NCBI GenBank assembly: GCA_007131525.1
Contig: SLQK01000187.1
Location: 1-23,913 of the forward strand
Origin: Nitriliruptoraceae bacterium
GTDB taxonomy: Bacteria > Actinomycetota > Nitriliruptoria > Nitriliruptorales > Nitriliruptoraceae
Length of the DNA: 23,913 nt
Direction of reading: 5' to 3'
Shown here: positions 8,253 through 15,513 of the stretch, piece by piece
Layout of the letters: each line of letters starts with the position of its first letter
How positions within the stretch are numbered: position 1 is the first letter of the stretch
Notes under the pieces: model-generated
Database searches by the model: none
What the model saw: only the letters and a program-made list of their open reading frames with translations
What the model was told of the DNA's origin: nothing
Made by a program: the position numbers and the translations under genes

Positions 8253-9662
8253 GTGACGACGACCACAGCTCCGACCCGTCTCCCCAGCCTGAGCCGGACC
8301 CAGACCATCGGTCTGGCCGTCGGCGTGGTCGTGTTCCTCGCGACCCTCATCGTGGACATCCCGGGGATCGAGCCGGCCGCCCAACGGATGCTCGCCATCT
8401 TCGTGCTGGCGATCGTGCTGTGGATCACCGAGGCCATCCCGCTGGTCGCGACCTCGCTGGTGGTGATCCTGCTCCAGGTGCTGCTGCTGTCGGAGCAGGC
8501 GCTGGTCCCGCTGGAGGAGTCCGCGGTGACCTCCCGGGAGGTCTTCGCCACCCTCGCCGACCCGGTCATCATCCTGTTCATCGGCGGCTTCCTGATCGCC
8601 GACGGTGCCGCCAAGTACAACGTGGACCGCAACCTCGCGGCACTGCTGCTGCGTCCCTTCGTCGCCGGGGGTGCCCGTCGCACCGTGCTCGGCCTGATGC
8701 TGATCACCGCCCTGCTGTCGATGTTCGTCTCCAACACCGCGACCACCGCCACGATGTTCGCCGTCCTCCTCCCGGTCCTGGCGGCGTTACCGGCGGGGAC
8801 CGCCCGGACGGGGCTGGCCCTGTCCATCCCGATCGCCGCGAACATCGGTGGGATCGGCACCCCGGTCGGCACGCCCCCCAACGCGATCGCGCTGGGGCAG
8901 CTCTCGGCGCAGGGGATCTCGATCTCGTTCCTGGACTGGATGCTGCTCGCCGTCCCGTTGATGCTGCTCCTGCTCATCGGCGCGTGGTGGCTGCTGACCC
9001 GTCGCTTCATCCCCGCCGACACCGAGATCGAGATCGACATGTCGGCGCGGTTCAACCGGACCCCGCCGGCCATGCTCTTCAGCGTCGTGGCGGGGCTGAC
9101 GGTGCTGCTGTGGCTCACGGAGCCGCTCCACGGCCTCGCCTCATCGACGGTCGGCTTCATCCCGGTGGTCCTCCTGCTGGCGACCGGCGTGCTCGGATCG
9201 AAGGACCTCCAGGGCCTGCAGTGGCACGTGCTGTGGTTGGTCGCCGGCGGTATCGCGCTCGGTGGCGGCATCGGCGCCTCGGGCATGGACGTGTGGTTGC
9301 TCGGGCTGGTCAACTGGGACGTGCTGCCCGCGGTCGCGCTCATCGCGCTGCTGGCGTTCGCAGGCCTGGCCATGTCGACGGTGATCTCCTCCTCGGCCGC
9401 CGCCAACCTGCTCATCCCGCTCGCGCTCAGCCTGGCGGTCGGGCTGGGCATGAACGCGGCGCTGGTGGCGGTGGTCGTGGCGCTGTCCTGCGGCATGGCC
9501 ATGTCCCTGCCCATCAGCACCCCGCCGAACGCCATCGCCTACGCGACCGGCGAGGTCCCGCAGTCCGCCATGATCTTCACCGGGCTCGTGATCGGGCTCG
9601 TCGCCTTCACACTGCTGTCCTTCGTCATGCCGACCTGGTGGTCGTGGCTGGGCCTGATGTGA
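8253..9662 (+). CDS. DASS/INDY-family (SLC13) sodium-coupled anion transporter
   Basis: About 469 residues and many membrane helices, a two-repeat transporter of the divalent anion:sodium symporter family. First half: SNTATTATM is the classic SNT substrate/sodium motif, followed by GGIGTPVGTPPNAIALG. Second half: the matching position reads SSSAAANLLIP, so the second SNT has become SSS, followed by ISTPPNAIAYATG. Usual cargoes are C4-dicarboxylates, citrate or sulfate; which applies here is unknown. The GTG at 8253 has a GAGCGGAT-like site upstream; the GTG at 8193 would add 20 Arg-rich residues and has no ribosome site. Its final ATGTGA overlaps the kinase start, so it is coupled to a two-component system that may sense its substrate or activity. 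Confidence 0.9.
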   Translation: MTTTTAPTRLPSLSRTQTIGLAVGVVVFLATLIVDIPGIEPAAQRMLAIFVLAIVLWITEAIPLVATSLVVILLQVLLLSEQALVPLEESAVTSREVFATLADPVIILFIGGFLIADGAAKYNVDRNLAALLLRPFVAGGARRTVLGLMLITALLSMFVSNTATTATMFAVLLPVLAALPAGTARTGLALSIPIAANIGGIGTPVGTPPNAIALGQLSAQGISISFLDWMLLAVPLMLLLLIGAWWLLTRRFIPADTEIEIDMSARFNRTPPAMLFSVVAGLTVLLWLTEPLHGLASSTVGFIPVVLLLATGVLGSKDLQGLQWHVLWLVAGGIALGGGIGASGMDVWLLGLVNWDVLPAVALIALLAFAGLAMSTVISSSAAANLLIPLALSLAVGLGMNAALVAVVVALSCGMAMSLPISTPPNAIAYATGEVPQSAMIFTGLVIGLVAFTLLSFVMPTWWSWLGLM

Positions 9663-11554
9663 CCACGACCGAGCCCGCGGGCATCGCCATCCTCGTCGCC
9701 GGCCCCGTCGGCGGGGTCCGCGACGCCCTCGTCGCCGAGCTGAGCGCTGGCCTGAGCGACATCGCCGGCATCCACGCCGGCACCGACGCGGCCGCGCTGG
9801 CCCGGACCCTCCCGACGGCGATCACCCTCGGGCTGGTGGCGCTCCTCGACGACGGCTCCTCGGTCGATGAGCGGGTGGCCGCGCTGGGGTCCGACCCCCG
9901 GGCTCGGGCTGCCCCGACGATCCTCGTCACCGAGCGCACCAGCCACGACGACCTGCACCGCGCCCTCGATCAGGACCGCCTCGCAGCGGTCGTGGGGGTG
10001 CCGTGGACCGCCGGCTGGCTCGGTGCCCACGCGCGCTCCCAGCTGCTGCGGTGGCTCTCGACCCGCGACGCGGGGGACCCGCGGCTGGCAGCGCTCCGCT
10101 CCCGCAGGACGGCTCCGGAGCTGCCGGACGGCCACCTGCTGCGTGACCTCGAGCTCGATGAGCAGGCCCTCACCGACCGGCTGGTCGCGGCCCTGGACCG
10201 GGCGCTCGGGCGACGGCCCCGACTGCGGCTACCGGAGGGCACACGGCTGACCCACCAGGGCGTCGGGGTGGACGGGGTGATCGTCGTCCTGTCCGGGTCC
10301 GTCGCGCTGGACCGCGCCAGCGAGATCGGCGAGCTCCGTCTCCACCACGCCTCGACCGGCCCCGTGGTGGGGCTGCTGTCGTTGACCCAGCAGGCCCGGG
10401 CCTTCTTCACCGCCCGCGCCACGAGCGACGTCGAGGTGATCCACATCAGCCTCGAGCAGCTGGAGCACGCCCTGGCGGTGGAGGCCGAGGTCGGGTCGGT
10501 GATGGCCGCCGCCACGGCACGAGCGCTCGCGACGCGGCTGCGACGCTCCGAGCAGCTCCAGGTCGAGAAGGTCAAGCTCAACGCCGAGCTCGACCGGGAG
10601 CGGACCCAGCTGGCCACCGCGCTCGAGCAGCTCGAAGGAGCCCGGCTCGAGCTCGTCGAGTCGGCCCGCATGGCCACCCTCGGTGAGCTGTCGGCCGGCG
10701 TGGCGCATGAGCTGAACAACCCGGCCTCGGCCGTGGCCAGGGCCGCCAGCTTCATCGCAGAGGACCTCACCCGCCTGCTCGCCGACCACCCCCGGGGCGA
10801 GGCGCTCGCTGAGGTGATGGCGGTGACCCGGCAACGCTCCCCGTTGTCGACGGCCCACCAGCGCCAGCTGCGTCGGGAGCTGGCCTCGGCACTGGGATCC
10901 GAGCAGGTCGCCCGCCGCCTGGTCAGCGCCGGGGTCGACGACCCCGGGCGGGTCGCGGCGCTCGCCAGTGAGCTCGACGCCGAGGAGATCGAGGAGTTCG
11001 TCGTCGCCGCGGAGCTCGGTGGTGCGGTCCGGAACCTGCTGCTCGGGACGGACCGGATCACCGACCTGGTGCAGAGCCTGCGGAGCTACGCCCGGCCCGC
11101 CGATGCCACCGTGCAGGGGGTGGACGTCGCGAGCACCATCGATGACGCCCTCCACCTCGTCGCCCACAAGCTCGACGGCATCGAACTGGAGCGCGTCGAC
11201 GCTGACGATCTCCCTCCCATCGACGGGCACCCGGGTCCACTCGGCCAGGTGTGGACCAACCTGGTCCTCAACGCCGTCGACGCCATGGACGGCCAGGGCC
11301 ACCTCCAGGTCGTGACCCGCCGCGAGGAGGACGAGGTCGTCGTCGAGGTGATCGACGACGGGCCTGGCATCCCAGCCGACGTCCTCCCCCGGCTGTTCGA
11401 ACCCCGTTTCACCACCAAGCACGGCCGGGTGCGCTACGGCCTCGGCCTCGGGCTGGCGATCAGCCAGCGCATCATCCACAGCCACGGTGGCACCATCACC
11501 GTCACATCCGAGCCGGGCCGCACGGTCGCGACCGTGCGGCTGCCGGCCGCCTGA
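9659..11554 (+). CDS. multidomain sensor histidine kinase (pseudo-receiver, cNMP-binding-like, HisKA, HATPase)
   Basis: 631 residues, no membrane segments. Residues 8-130 follow a response-regulator receiver pattern but lack the acidic pair (AILVAGPVGG instead of a D-D/E-D start) and the conserved Lys (VGVPW instead of TKPW). Residues ~185-270 resemble a cyclic-nucleotide-binding fold (VDGVIVVLSGSVAL, then TGPVVGLLSL) but lack the usual GE and Arg-Ala phosphate cassette. A coiled coil (~295-335) leads to the H-box ATLGELSAGVAHELNNP with phosphoacceptor His350. A stretch of about 110 residues separates this from ITDLVQSLRSYARP. The ATPase domain has N534/N538, DDGPGIP (566-572), the F-box LFEPRFTTK and GLGLGLA (594-600). 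The GTG start overlaps the transporter stop (GTGA). Likely partner: the regulator encoded next. The input signal is unknown. Confidence 0.9.
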   Translation: MTTTEPAGIAILVAGPVGGVRDALVAELSAGLSDIAGIHAGTDAAALARTLPTAITLGLVALLDDGSSVDERVAALGSDPRARAAPTILVTERTSHDDLHRALDQDRLAAVVGVPWTAGWLGAHARSQLLRWLSTRDAGDPRLAALRSRRTAPELPDGHLLRDLELDEQALTDRLVAALDRALGRRPRLRLPEGTRLTHQGVGVDGVIVVLSGSVALDRASEIGELRLHHASTGPVVGLLSLTQQARAFFTARATSDVEVIHISLEQLEHALAVEAEVGSVMAAATARALATRLRRSEQLQVEKVKLNAELDRERTQLATALEQLEGARLELVESARMATLGELSAGVAHELNNPASAVARAASFIAEDLTRLLADHPRGEALAEVMAVTRQRSPLSTAHQRQLRRELASALGSEQVARRLVSAGVDDPGRVAALASELDAEEIEEFVVAAELGGAVRNLLLGTDRITDLVQSLRSYARPADATVQGVDVASTIDDALHLVAHKLDGIELERVDADDLPPIDGHPGPLGQVWTNLVLNAVDAMDGQGHLQVVTRREEDEVVVEVIDDGPGIPADVLPRLFEPRFTTKHGRVRYGLGLGLAISQRIIHSHGGTITVTSEPGRTVATVRLPAA

Positions 11555-11573
11555 GCGCAGGGGAGGCACCGAC

Positions 11574-12059
11574 GTGCGACTCGCCGTACTGGTACTGGAG
11601 GACGAGCCGGAGGTCCGCGATGCGATCGTGCGTGACCTCGACCCCTTCGCGGGGACGATCCGGGTCGAACCTGCCGAGGACGTGACCGACGCCCATGCGG
11701 TGCTCGCCGAGCTCGCCAGGGACGCCGATCCGCTGGCGCTGGTCCTCGCCGACCACCGTCTGCCCGGCGTGAGCGGGGTCGACTTCCTGGTCGAGCTGTG
11801 CCGGGACGACGATCACGGCCGTAGCCGGAAGGTGCTCGTCACCGGACAGGCCGACCAGCAGGACACGATCCGGGCGGTCAACGAGGCCGGGCTCGACCAC
11901 TACCTCACCAAGCCCTGGGACGCCGAGGAGCTCCGGCAGCTGGTGCGCACCGAGCTGACCACCTACGTCCTGCAGCAGGAGGTCGATCCCCTGCCCCACC
12001 TCGCGGTGCTCGACGCCGCTCGGGTGATGCCCGCACTCAGGGGCCGCGGTGACCGGTGA
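11574..12059 (+). CDS. single-domain response regulator
   Basis: 161 residues, nearly all a receiver domain. Acidic pocket Glu9/Asp10/Glu11 (VLEDEPEVRDA), phosphoacceptor Asp60 in LADHRLPG, Thr90 in VTGQAD, Lys113 in YLTKPWD. The ~45 residues after it (TTYVLQQEVDPLPHL...) show no DNA-binding or enzyme domain. It would take phosphate from the kinase encoded 19 bases upstream and signal by protein contact, or act as a phosphate sink or relay. The GTG at 11574 has GGGGAGG at good spacing; upstream in-frame sequence overlaps the kinase end and is unlikely to be translated. Its end overlaps the DJ-1 gene by 11 bases. The receiver style (GQADQQDTIRAVNEAGLDHYLTKPW) resembles those of RpfG-type regulators, but the HD-GYP part is absent. 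Confidence 0.9.
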   Translation: MRLAVLVLEDEPEVRDAIVRDLDPFAGTIRVEPAEDVTDAHAVLAELARDADPLALVLADHRLPGVSGVDFLVELCRDDDHGRSRKVLVTGQADQQDTIRAVNEAGLDHYLTKPWDAEELRQLVRTELTTYVLQQEVDPLPHLAVLDAARVMPALRGRGDR

Positions 12060-12675
12060 CCCGTTGCAGATCGGGGTGCTGGTCTACCCGGGGTGCGATC
12101 TGCTCGATGTCGGAGGACCCTACGAGGCCCTGCTGACCGCCGACCGCCTGCAGGGTCGGCGACAGGCCGAACCGCGGCTCGCCGTCGCCACCCTGGCGTC
12201 CGGACCGGGTCCGATCACGGCGTACGGAGGACTGGAGCTCGGGGGCCACCACCAGGCCCAGGACGTCGACCACCTCGCAGCGCTGGTCGTCCCGGGCACC
12301 GTGGACCTCGGGGCCGTCCTCGACGACGCCCAGCTGCTGGCGACCGTGGGCGAGCTGGCGCGACGCTCGGACATCGTGGCCTCGGTGTGCACCGGCAGCT
12401 TCCTGCTCGCCGCGGCCGGGTTCCTCGCCGGTCGGACCGCCACCACCCACCACGAGGACTTCGCCGCGCTGGCAGCCCGGGACGACGTCGGCGCCGTCCG
12501 GGCCGGCGTGCGGTTCGTGGTGGACGGACCGGTGGTCACCGCGGCGGGGCTGAGCAGCGGCCTGTCGCTCGGGCTCCACCTCGTCGACCGGCTGGCCGGA
12601 CGGGAGCTGGCCCTGGCCACGGCACGGCAGCTGGAGCACCCCTTCGACCCCGAGGGGCTCGATGGGGTCGACTGA
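12049..12675 (+). CDS. DJ-1/PfpI superfamily protein, isocyanide-hydratase-like
   Basis: 208 residues, a single class-I glutamine-amidotransferase-like fold. Nucleophile elbow SVCTGSFLLAAAGFL with Cys114 followed by Thr115, and Asp20 in LLDVGGPYEAL. The Cys-Thr pair plus an N-terminal Asp is the arrangement known from isocyanide hydratase (InhA of Pseudomonas), whereas DJ-1 proper has a Glu. No AraC helix-turn-helix is attached, so it is not a GATase-type transcription regulator. The GTG overlaps the end of the response regulator gene by 11 bases, which suggests one operon with the transporter and kinase. Its substrate is unknown, and the enzyme class is inferred from the residues. Confidence 0.85.
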   Translation: MTGDPLQIGVLVYPGCDLLDVGGPYEALLTADRLQGRRQAEPRLAVATLASGPGPITAYGGLELGGHHQAQDVDHLAALVVPGTVDLGAVLDDAQLLATVGELARRSDIVASVCTGSFLLAAAGFLAGRTATTHHEDFAALAARDDVGAVRAGVRFVVDGPVVTAAGLSSGLSLGLHLVDRLAGRELALATARQLEHPFDPEGLDGVD

Positions 12676-12777
12676 GGACACCGAGGACCGCGGACCGGGA
12701 CCCTCGCGCGGGCCCCACGTCCAGGCAGCACCCGGCAGCATGGCACGCTCCTGGGCCAGACGATCGGAGACCTGCAG

Positions 12778-14109
12778 GTGAGCGACGCGCAGCGCGACGG
12801 CGCCGCCGAACGGCTGTACCGGGTGCTCGTCGACGACGATGAGGACCACGGTCGCGGCCAGCTCGACGACGAGGTGGCCGAGGCCGTCCCCGGCAACGCC
12901 AGCCGGCAGGTCGTGGCGATGACGCTGCAGAAGGCCGGCGACCTGATCGTCGACGCCAAGACGGTCCTGAGCTGGTTGCTGGCGGCGCTCGGGGCTCCGG
13001 CCGGTCTCACCGGCCTGCTCGTGCCGATCAGGGAGTCGGGCTCGATGCTGCCCCAGGCCGCCCTGGTGCCGCTGGTCCGGCGCCGGGCCGTCCGCAAGTG
13101 GGTCTGGGTCGCGGGTGCCCTGCTGCAGGCCGCCGCGGTCGTGCTGATGGCGCTGATCGCTGCCACGCTGGACGGCGCGGTGGCCGGGGTCGCGCTGCTG
13201 GTGGCGCTCGCGCTGTTCAGCCTGGCGCGGTCGCTGTCCTCCATCGCCTCCAAGGACGTGCTGGGCCGCACGCTGCCCAAGGGCGCCCGTGGACAGATCA
13301 CCGGCTACGCCACGATCGGTGCCGGCGTGGCCTCGATCACCGTCGGGCTCGGCCTGCGCATCCTCGGCGGGGAGGACGCGACACCGACCACCTTCGCCTG
13401 GCTGCTGGCTGGCGCCGCCGTCGCCTGGGTGCTCGCGGCAGCGGTGTTCTCCCGGGTGCAGGAGGCACCCGGCGACCGCGACGATGCTGACGACGGCGAC
13501 GGAGCCATCCGCAGGGCGGTCGGGCTGCTGCGTGACGACGCGCCCTTCCGCCGGTTCGTGCTCGCGCGCACGCTCCTGCTGGTCTCGGCGCTGAGCCCAC
13601 CCTTCGTCGTCGCCCTCGCGACCGAGCAGGGCGGTGCGGGCCTGCAGGGGCTCGGTGCGTTCATCATCTCCAGCGGCATCGCCGCGCTGATCGGCGGTCG
13701 GCTGTGGGGCCGTCTCGCCGACCGCTCCTCCCGGCGGGTCATGATGCTGGCTGCGGGCCTGTCATCGCTGGTGGTGGTGGTGTTCCTCGGCATCCTGCTG
13801 CTCGACGGCGCCCGGGAGGTGACGCTGCTCTACCCCCTGACCTACCTGGCCCTGGCGCTGGTCCATCACGGGTCCCGGATCGGTCGCAAGACCTACGTGG
13901 TGGACCTCGCCGAGGGCAACCAGCGCACCGACTACGTCGCGGTGTCCAACACCGCCATCGGGGTGCTCCTGCTCGTCACCGGCGCGATCACCTCGGCCAT
14001 CGCGGTCCTCGGCGCCGAGGCCGCGCTGGCCAGCCTGGCGCTGCTCGGTGCCGTCGGGGTTCTCGTCAGCGGCTCGTTGCCCGAGGTCAGTGCCGGCGAC
14101 GGCAGCTGA
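12778..14109 (+). CDS. MFS transporter
   Basis: 443 residues. A polar N-terminus of about 60 residues precedes roughly 11-12 membrane segments in two halves split by a charged loop (VQEAPGDRDDADDGDGAIRRA, about 230-250). The MFS motif-A-like loop GGRLWGRLADRSSRRVMML lies between helices in the second half. Another recognisable stretch is SIASKDVLGRTLPKGARGQITG in the first half. Major facilitator proteins move small solutes by proton or substrate gradients; no substrate can be assigned. The GTG start has GGAGA upstream. It lies 102 bases after the DJ-1 gene on the same strand; that gap has no clear promoter, so it may be the last gene of that transcript. Confidence 0.85.
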   Translation: MSDAQRDGAAERLYRVLVDDDEDHGRGQLDDEVAEAVPGNASRQVVAMTLQKAGDLIVDAKTVLSWLLAALGAPAGLTGLLVPIRESGSMLPQAALVPLVRRRAVRKWVWVAGALLQAAAVVLMALIAATLDGAVAGVALLVALALFSLARSLSSIASKDVLGRTLPKGARGQITGYATIGAGVASITVGLGLRILGGEDATPTTFAWLLAGAAVAWVLAAAVFSRVQEAPGDRDDADDGDGAIRRAVGLLRDDAPFRRFVLARTLLLVSALSPPFVVALATEQGGAGLQGLGAFIISSGIAALIGGRLWGRLADRSSRRVMMLAAGLSSLVVVVFLGILLLDGAREVTLLYPLTYLALALVHHGSRIGRKTYVVDLAEGNQRTDYVAVSNTAIGVLLLVTGAITSAIAVLGAEAALASLALLGAVGVLVSGSLPEVSAGDGS

Positions 14110-14111
14110 GC

Positions 14112-14143
14112 GCGGTGAGGCCGCACACCGCCGGGTCGACCCG
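14112..14143. terminator. inverted repeats between convergent genes
   Basis: GCGGTG (14112-14117) pairs with CACCGC (14126-14131). It is followed directly by the 12-base palindrome CGGGTCGACCCG (14132-14143). They lie between the convergent MFS and DUF456 genes, where a two-way terminator is expected. The stems are short. Confidence 0.35.
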
Positions 14144-14160
14144 CGGACGGGCCGTGGGCC

Positions 14161-14652
14161 TCAACCGAACCGGAGCAGCACCGCCACGAGCCAGCTGCCG
14201 ACCATCGTGACCCCGACGATCAGCTCCATCAGCACCCCGAGCCCGTACCCGCGGAGCACCGCGAGCGTGGAGCTGCGCGCCGCCTCCCACTCCCCCAGAC
14301 GGCCCCGCTCACCGACCAGCAGCCCGAGCACGAACCCGAGCAGGAAGCCGGCCACCGGCACGACGAAGAAGCCGAGCACCGCGCCGAGGAGCGCGAAGGC
14401 GAAGGACCCCGTGGTGGCACCGGCCTCCCGTCCGCGACGGGCGGGCAGCACCACCGTGGCCAGGGTCCCCAGCGCGAACAGCCCCGTCAGCCAGGCCGCG
14501 ACGACCCAGCCCGCCGCGTCGGTCCCCTGCCACAGCACCGATGCCGCACCGACGAGCCACACGACGAGCAGCCCGGGCAGGACCGGGACCACCACCCCGA
14601 CCAGGCCGATGAGCATCGCCACGAAGGCGAGGCCGAGCACGACCGCCTCCAC
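14161..14652 (-). CDS. DUF456 family membrane protein
   Basis: 163 residues, almost entirely hydrophobic, about five membrane segments. The N-terminal GLVGVVVPVLPGLLVVW and the central LLGAVLGFFVVPVAGFLLGFVLGLLVGE with glycine-rich helices are typical of DUF456 proteins, whose function is unknown. The GTG start has GGGAGG five bases upstream. It lies immediately downstream of the tRNA on the same strand, so it could be read from the tRNA promoter. It converges with the MFS gene. Confidence 0.85.
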   Translation of the reverse strand: MEAVVLGLAFVAMLIGLVGVVVPVLPGLLVVWLVGAASVLWQGTDAAGWVVAAWLTGLFALGTLATVVLPARRGREAGATTGSFAFALLGAVLGFFVVPVAGFLLGFVLGLLVGERGRLGEWEAARSSTLAVLRGYGLGVLMELIVGVTMVGSWLVAVLLRFG

Positions 14653-14674
14653 ACGTGCCTCCCGCCCGCACCCT

Positions 14675-14717
14675 GTGGGCCGGGCGGGGCTCGACGAGTG
14701 GGCCGGGCGGGGCTCGA
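14675..14717. repeat. 20-bp direct duplication of the tRNA 3' end
   Basis: The 20 bases beginning GTGGGCCGGG and ending GGGGCTCGA occur at 14675-14694 and again at 14698-14717. The second copy is the 3' end of the tRNA (T-loop to discriminator); the first lies just beyond it. Only CGA separates them (23-base period). This looks like the scar of an integration/excision event, a lost tandem tRNA, or slippage. Confidence 0.8.
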
Positions 14718-14772
14718 ACCCGCGCCTGACGGATTATGAGTCCGCTGCTCTGACCAGCTGAGCTACCGGCCC
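14699..14772 (-). tRNA. tRNA with CAU anticodon (tRNA-Ile2 favoured, elongator tRNA-Met possible)
   Basis: A complete cloverleaf of 74 bases folds from the minus strand. Acceptor GGGCCGG pairs fully with CCGGCCC; D-arm GCTC/GAGC; anticodon stem GCGGA/TCCGT around CTCATAA; T-arm GCGGG/CCCGC around TTCGAGC; discriminator A. The CCA tail is not encoded. CAU can mean elongator Met, or Ile2 in which TilS converts the C to lysidine to read AUA. The acceptor pairs C4-G69 and C5-G68, known determinants for E. coli TilS, favour Ile2. It lacks the unpaired 1-72 bases of an initiator. Confidence 0.95.
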
Positions 14773-14782
14773 TGGGACGCAG

Positions 14783-14788
14783 AGCGTA
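14783..14788 (-). promoter_or_regulatory. candidate -10 for the tRNA
   Basis: TACGCT on the minus strand, ten bases before the tRNA 5' end, the usual distance. The same hexamer precedes the SNF2 gene. No strong -35. Confidence 0.35.
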
Positions 14789-14809
14789 CTGTCGGACCGC
14801 GCCACCCCG

Positions 14810-14815
14810 TACCGT
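14810..14815 (+). promoter_or_regulatory. candidate -10 for the MBL-fold gene
   Basis: TACCGT lies 27 bases before the ATG at 14842, leaving a short leader containing the AGGAG ribosome site. No clear -35. Confidence 0.3.
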
Positions 14816-14841
14816 CCGCCAGCCCACCGACAGGAGCACCG

Positions 14842-15468
14842 ATGCACGTGACGAAGTTCCCGCAGTCCTGCCTGGTGGTCGAGGCCGACGGGACGCGGGT
14901 CGCGATCGATCCCGGCACCTTCGTCACCGCCCGGCACGACCTGGACGAGCTCGGCCACCTCGATGCGGTCCTCTACACCCACCGGCATCACGACCACCTC
15001 GACGTCGAGGTGGTGGACCGCCTGCGGGAGCGGGGCGCGACGCTGTTCGGCAACGCCGACGTGGTGAGCCTGCTCGGCGAGGACCGCTGCACGCTGGTGG
15101 AGGATGGCCGGCCGTTCACCGCCGGTGGACTGCCCGTGACACCCCACGATCTCCCTCACGTGGTGATGGTGGACGGCTCACCGGGGCCACCCAACACCGG
15201 GTTCCTGCTGGCCGGTGCGCTGTTCCACCCCGGTGACGGGATCGAGCTCACCGGGCTGGCGGTCACAGCGGCGGCCATCCCGATCGTCGGACCCTCGATC
15301 AGCTTCCGGGACGCCTACCGGTTCGTCCAGCAGCTCGGGGCACGACACATCATCCCGATCCACTACGACGCCTTCGTGGCCGACCCGGAGCACTTCGCGC
15401 GGGTGTGCGACCTGGCGGAGGTCCACGTCCTCCGCGACGCCGAGGGGATGGAGCTCCCGGCCAACTGA
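14842..15468 (+). CDS. MBL-fold metal-dependent hydrolase (UlaG-like)
   Basis: 208 residues. Metal-binding motif HxHxDH is visible as H47-R-H49-H-D51-H52 in YTHRHHDHLD, with further ligands likely His106 (LPHVVM), Asp132 (FHPGD) and His174 (PIHYDAF). The short form, starting with THFGQSCLLIE-like KFPQSCLVVEADG, matches the metallo-hydrolases related to UlaG (L-ascorbate-6-phosphate lactonase) rather than beta-lactamases. Substrate unknown. The ATG has CAGGAG upstream. It is followed by the EamA transporter after 45 bases; a joint transcript is possible. Confidence 0.87.
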   Translation: MHVTKFPQSCLVVEADGTRVAIDPGTFVTARHDLDELGHLDAVLYTHRHHDHLDVEVVDRLRERGATLFGNADVVSLLGEDRCTLVEDGRPFTAGGLPVTPHDLPHVVMVDGSPGPPNTGFLLAGALFHPGDGIELTGLAVTAAAIPIVGPSISFRDAYRFVQQLGARHIIPIHYDAFVADPEHFARVCDLAEVHVLRDAEGMELPAN

Positions 15469-15513
15469 CCGACCGGGCTTCGCCCGTGGCCACGATGTAC
15501 CCGGGAGGCGTCG

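Noticed and set aside
8144..9535. 463-codon minus-strand frame opposite the transporter
   Set aside because: Composition is that of an antisense shadow (Ser/Thr/Ala/Arg), with no recognisable motif; the plus strand encodes a complete transporter.
8420..9658. Upstream extension of the kinase frame (1044 codons in total)
   Set aside because: It lies in another frame of the clearly real DASS transporter gene and reads as Arg/Pro/Gly-rich shadow sequence.
9970..11569. Long minus-strand frames opposite the histidine kinase
   Set aside because: They are shadows of the kinase coding sequence; all domain motifs are on the plus strand.
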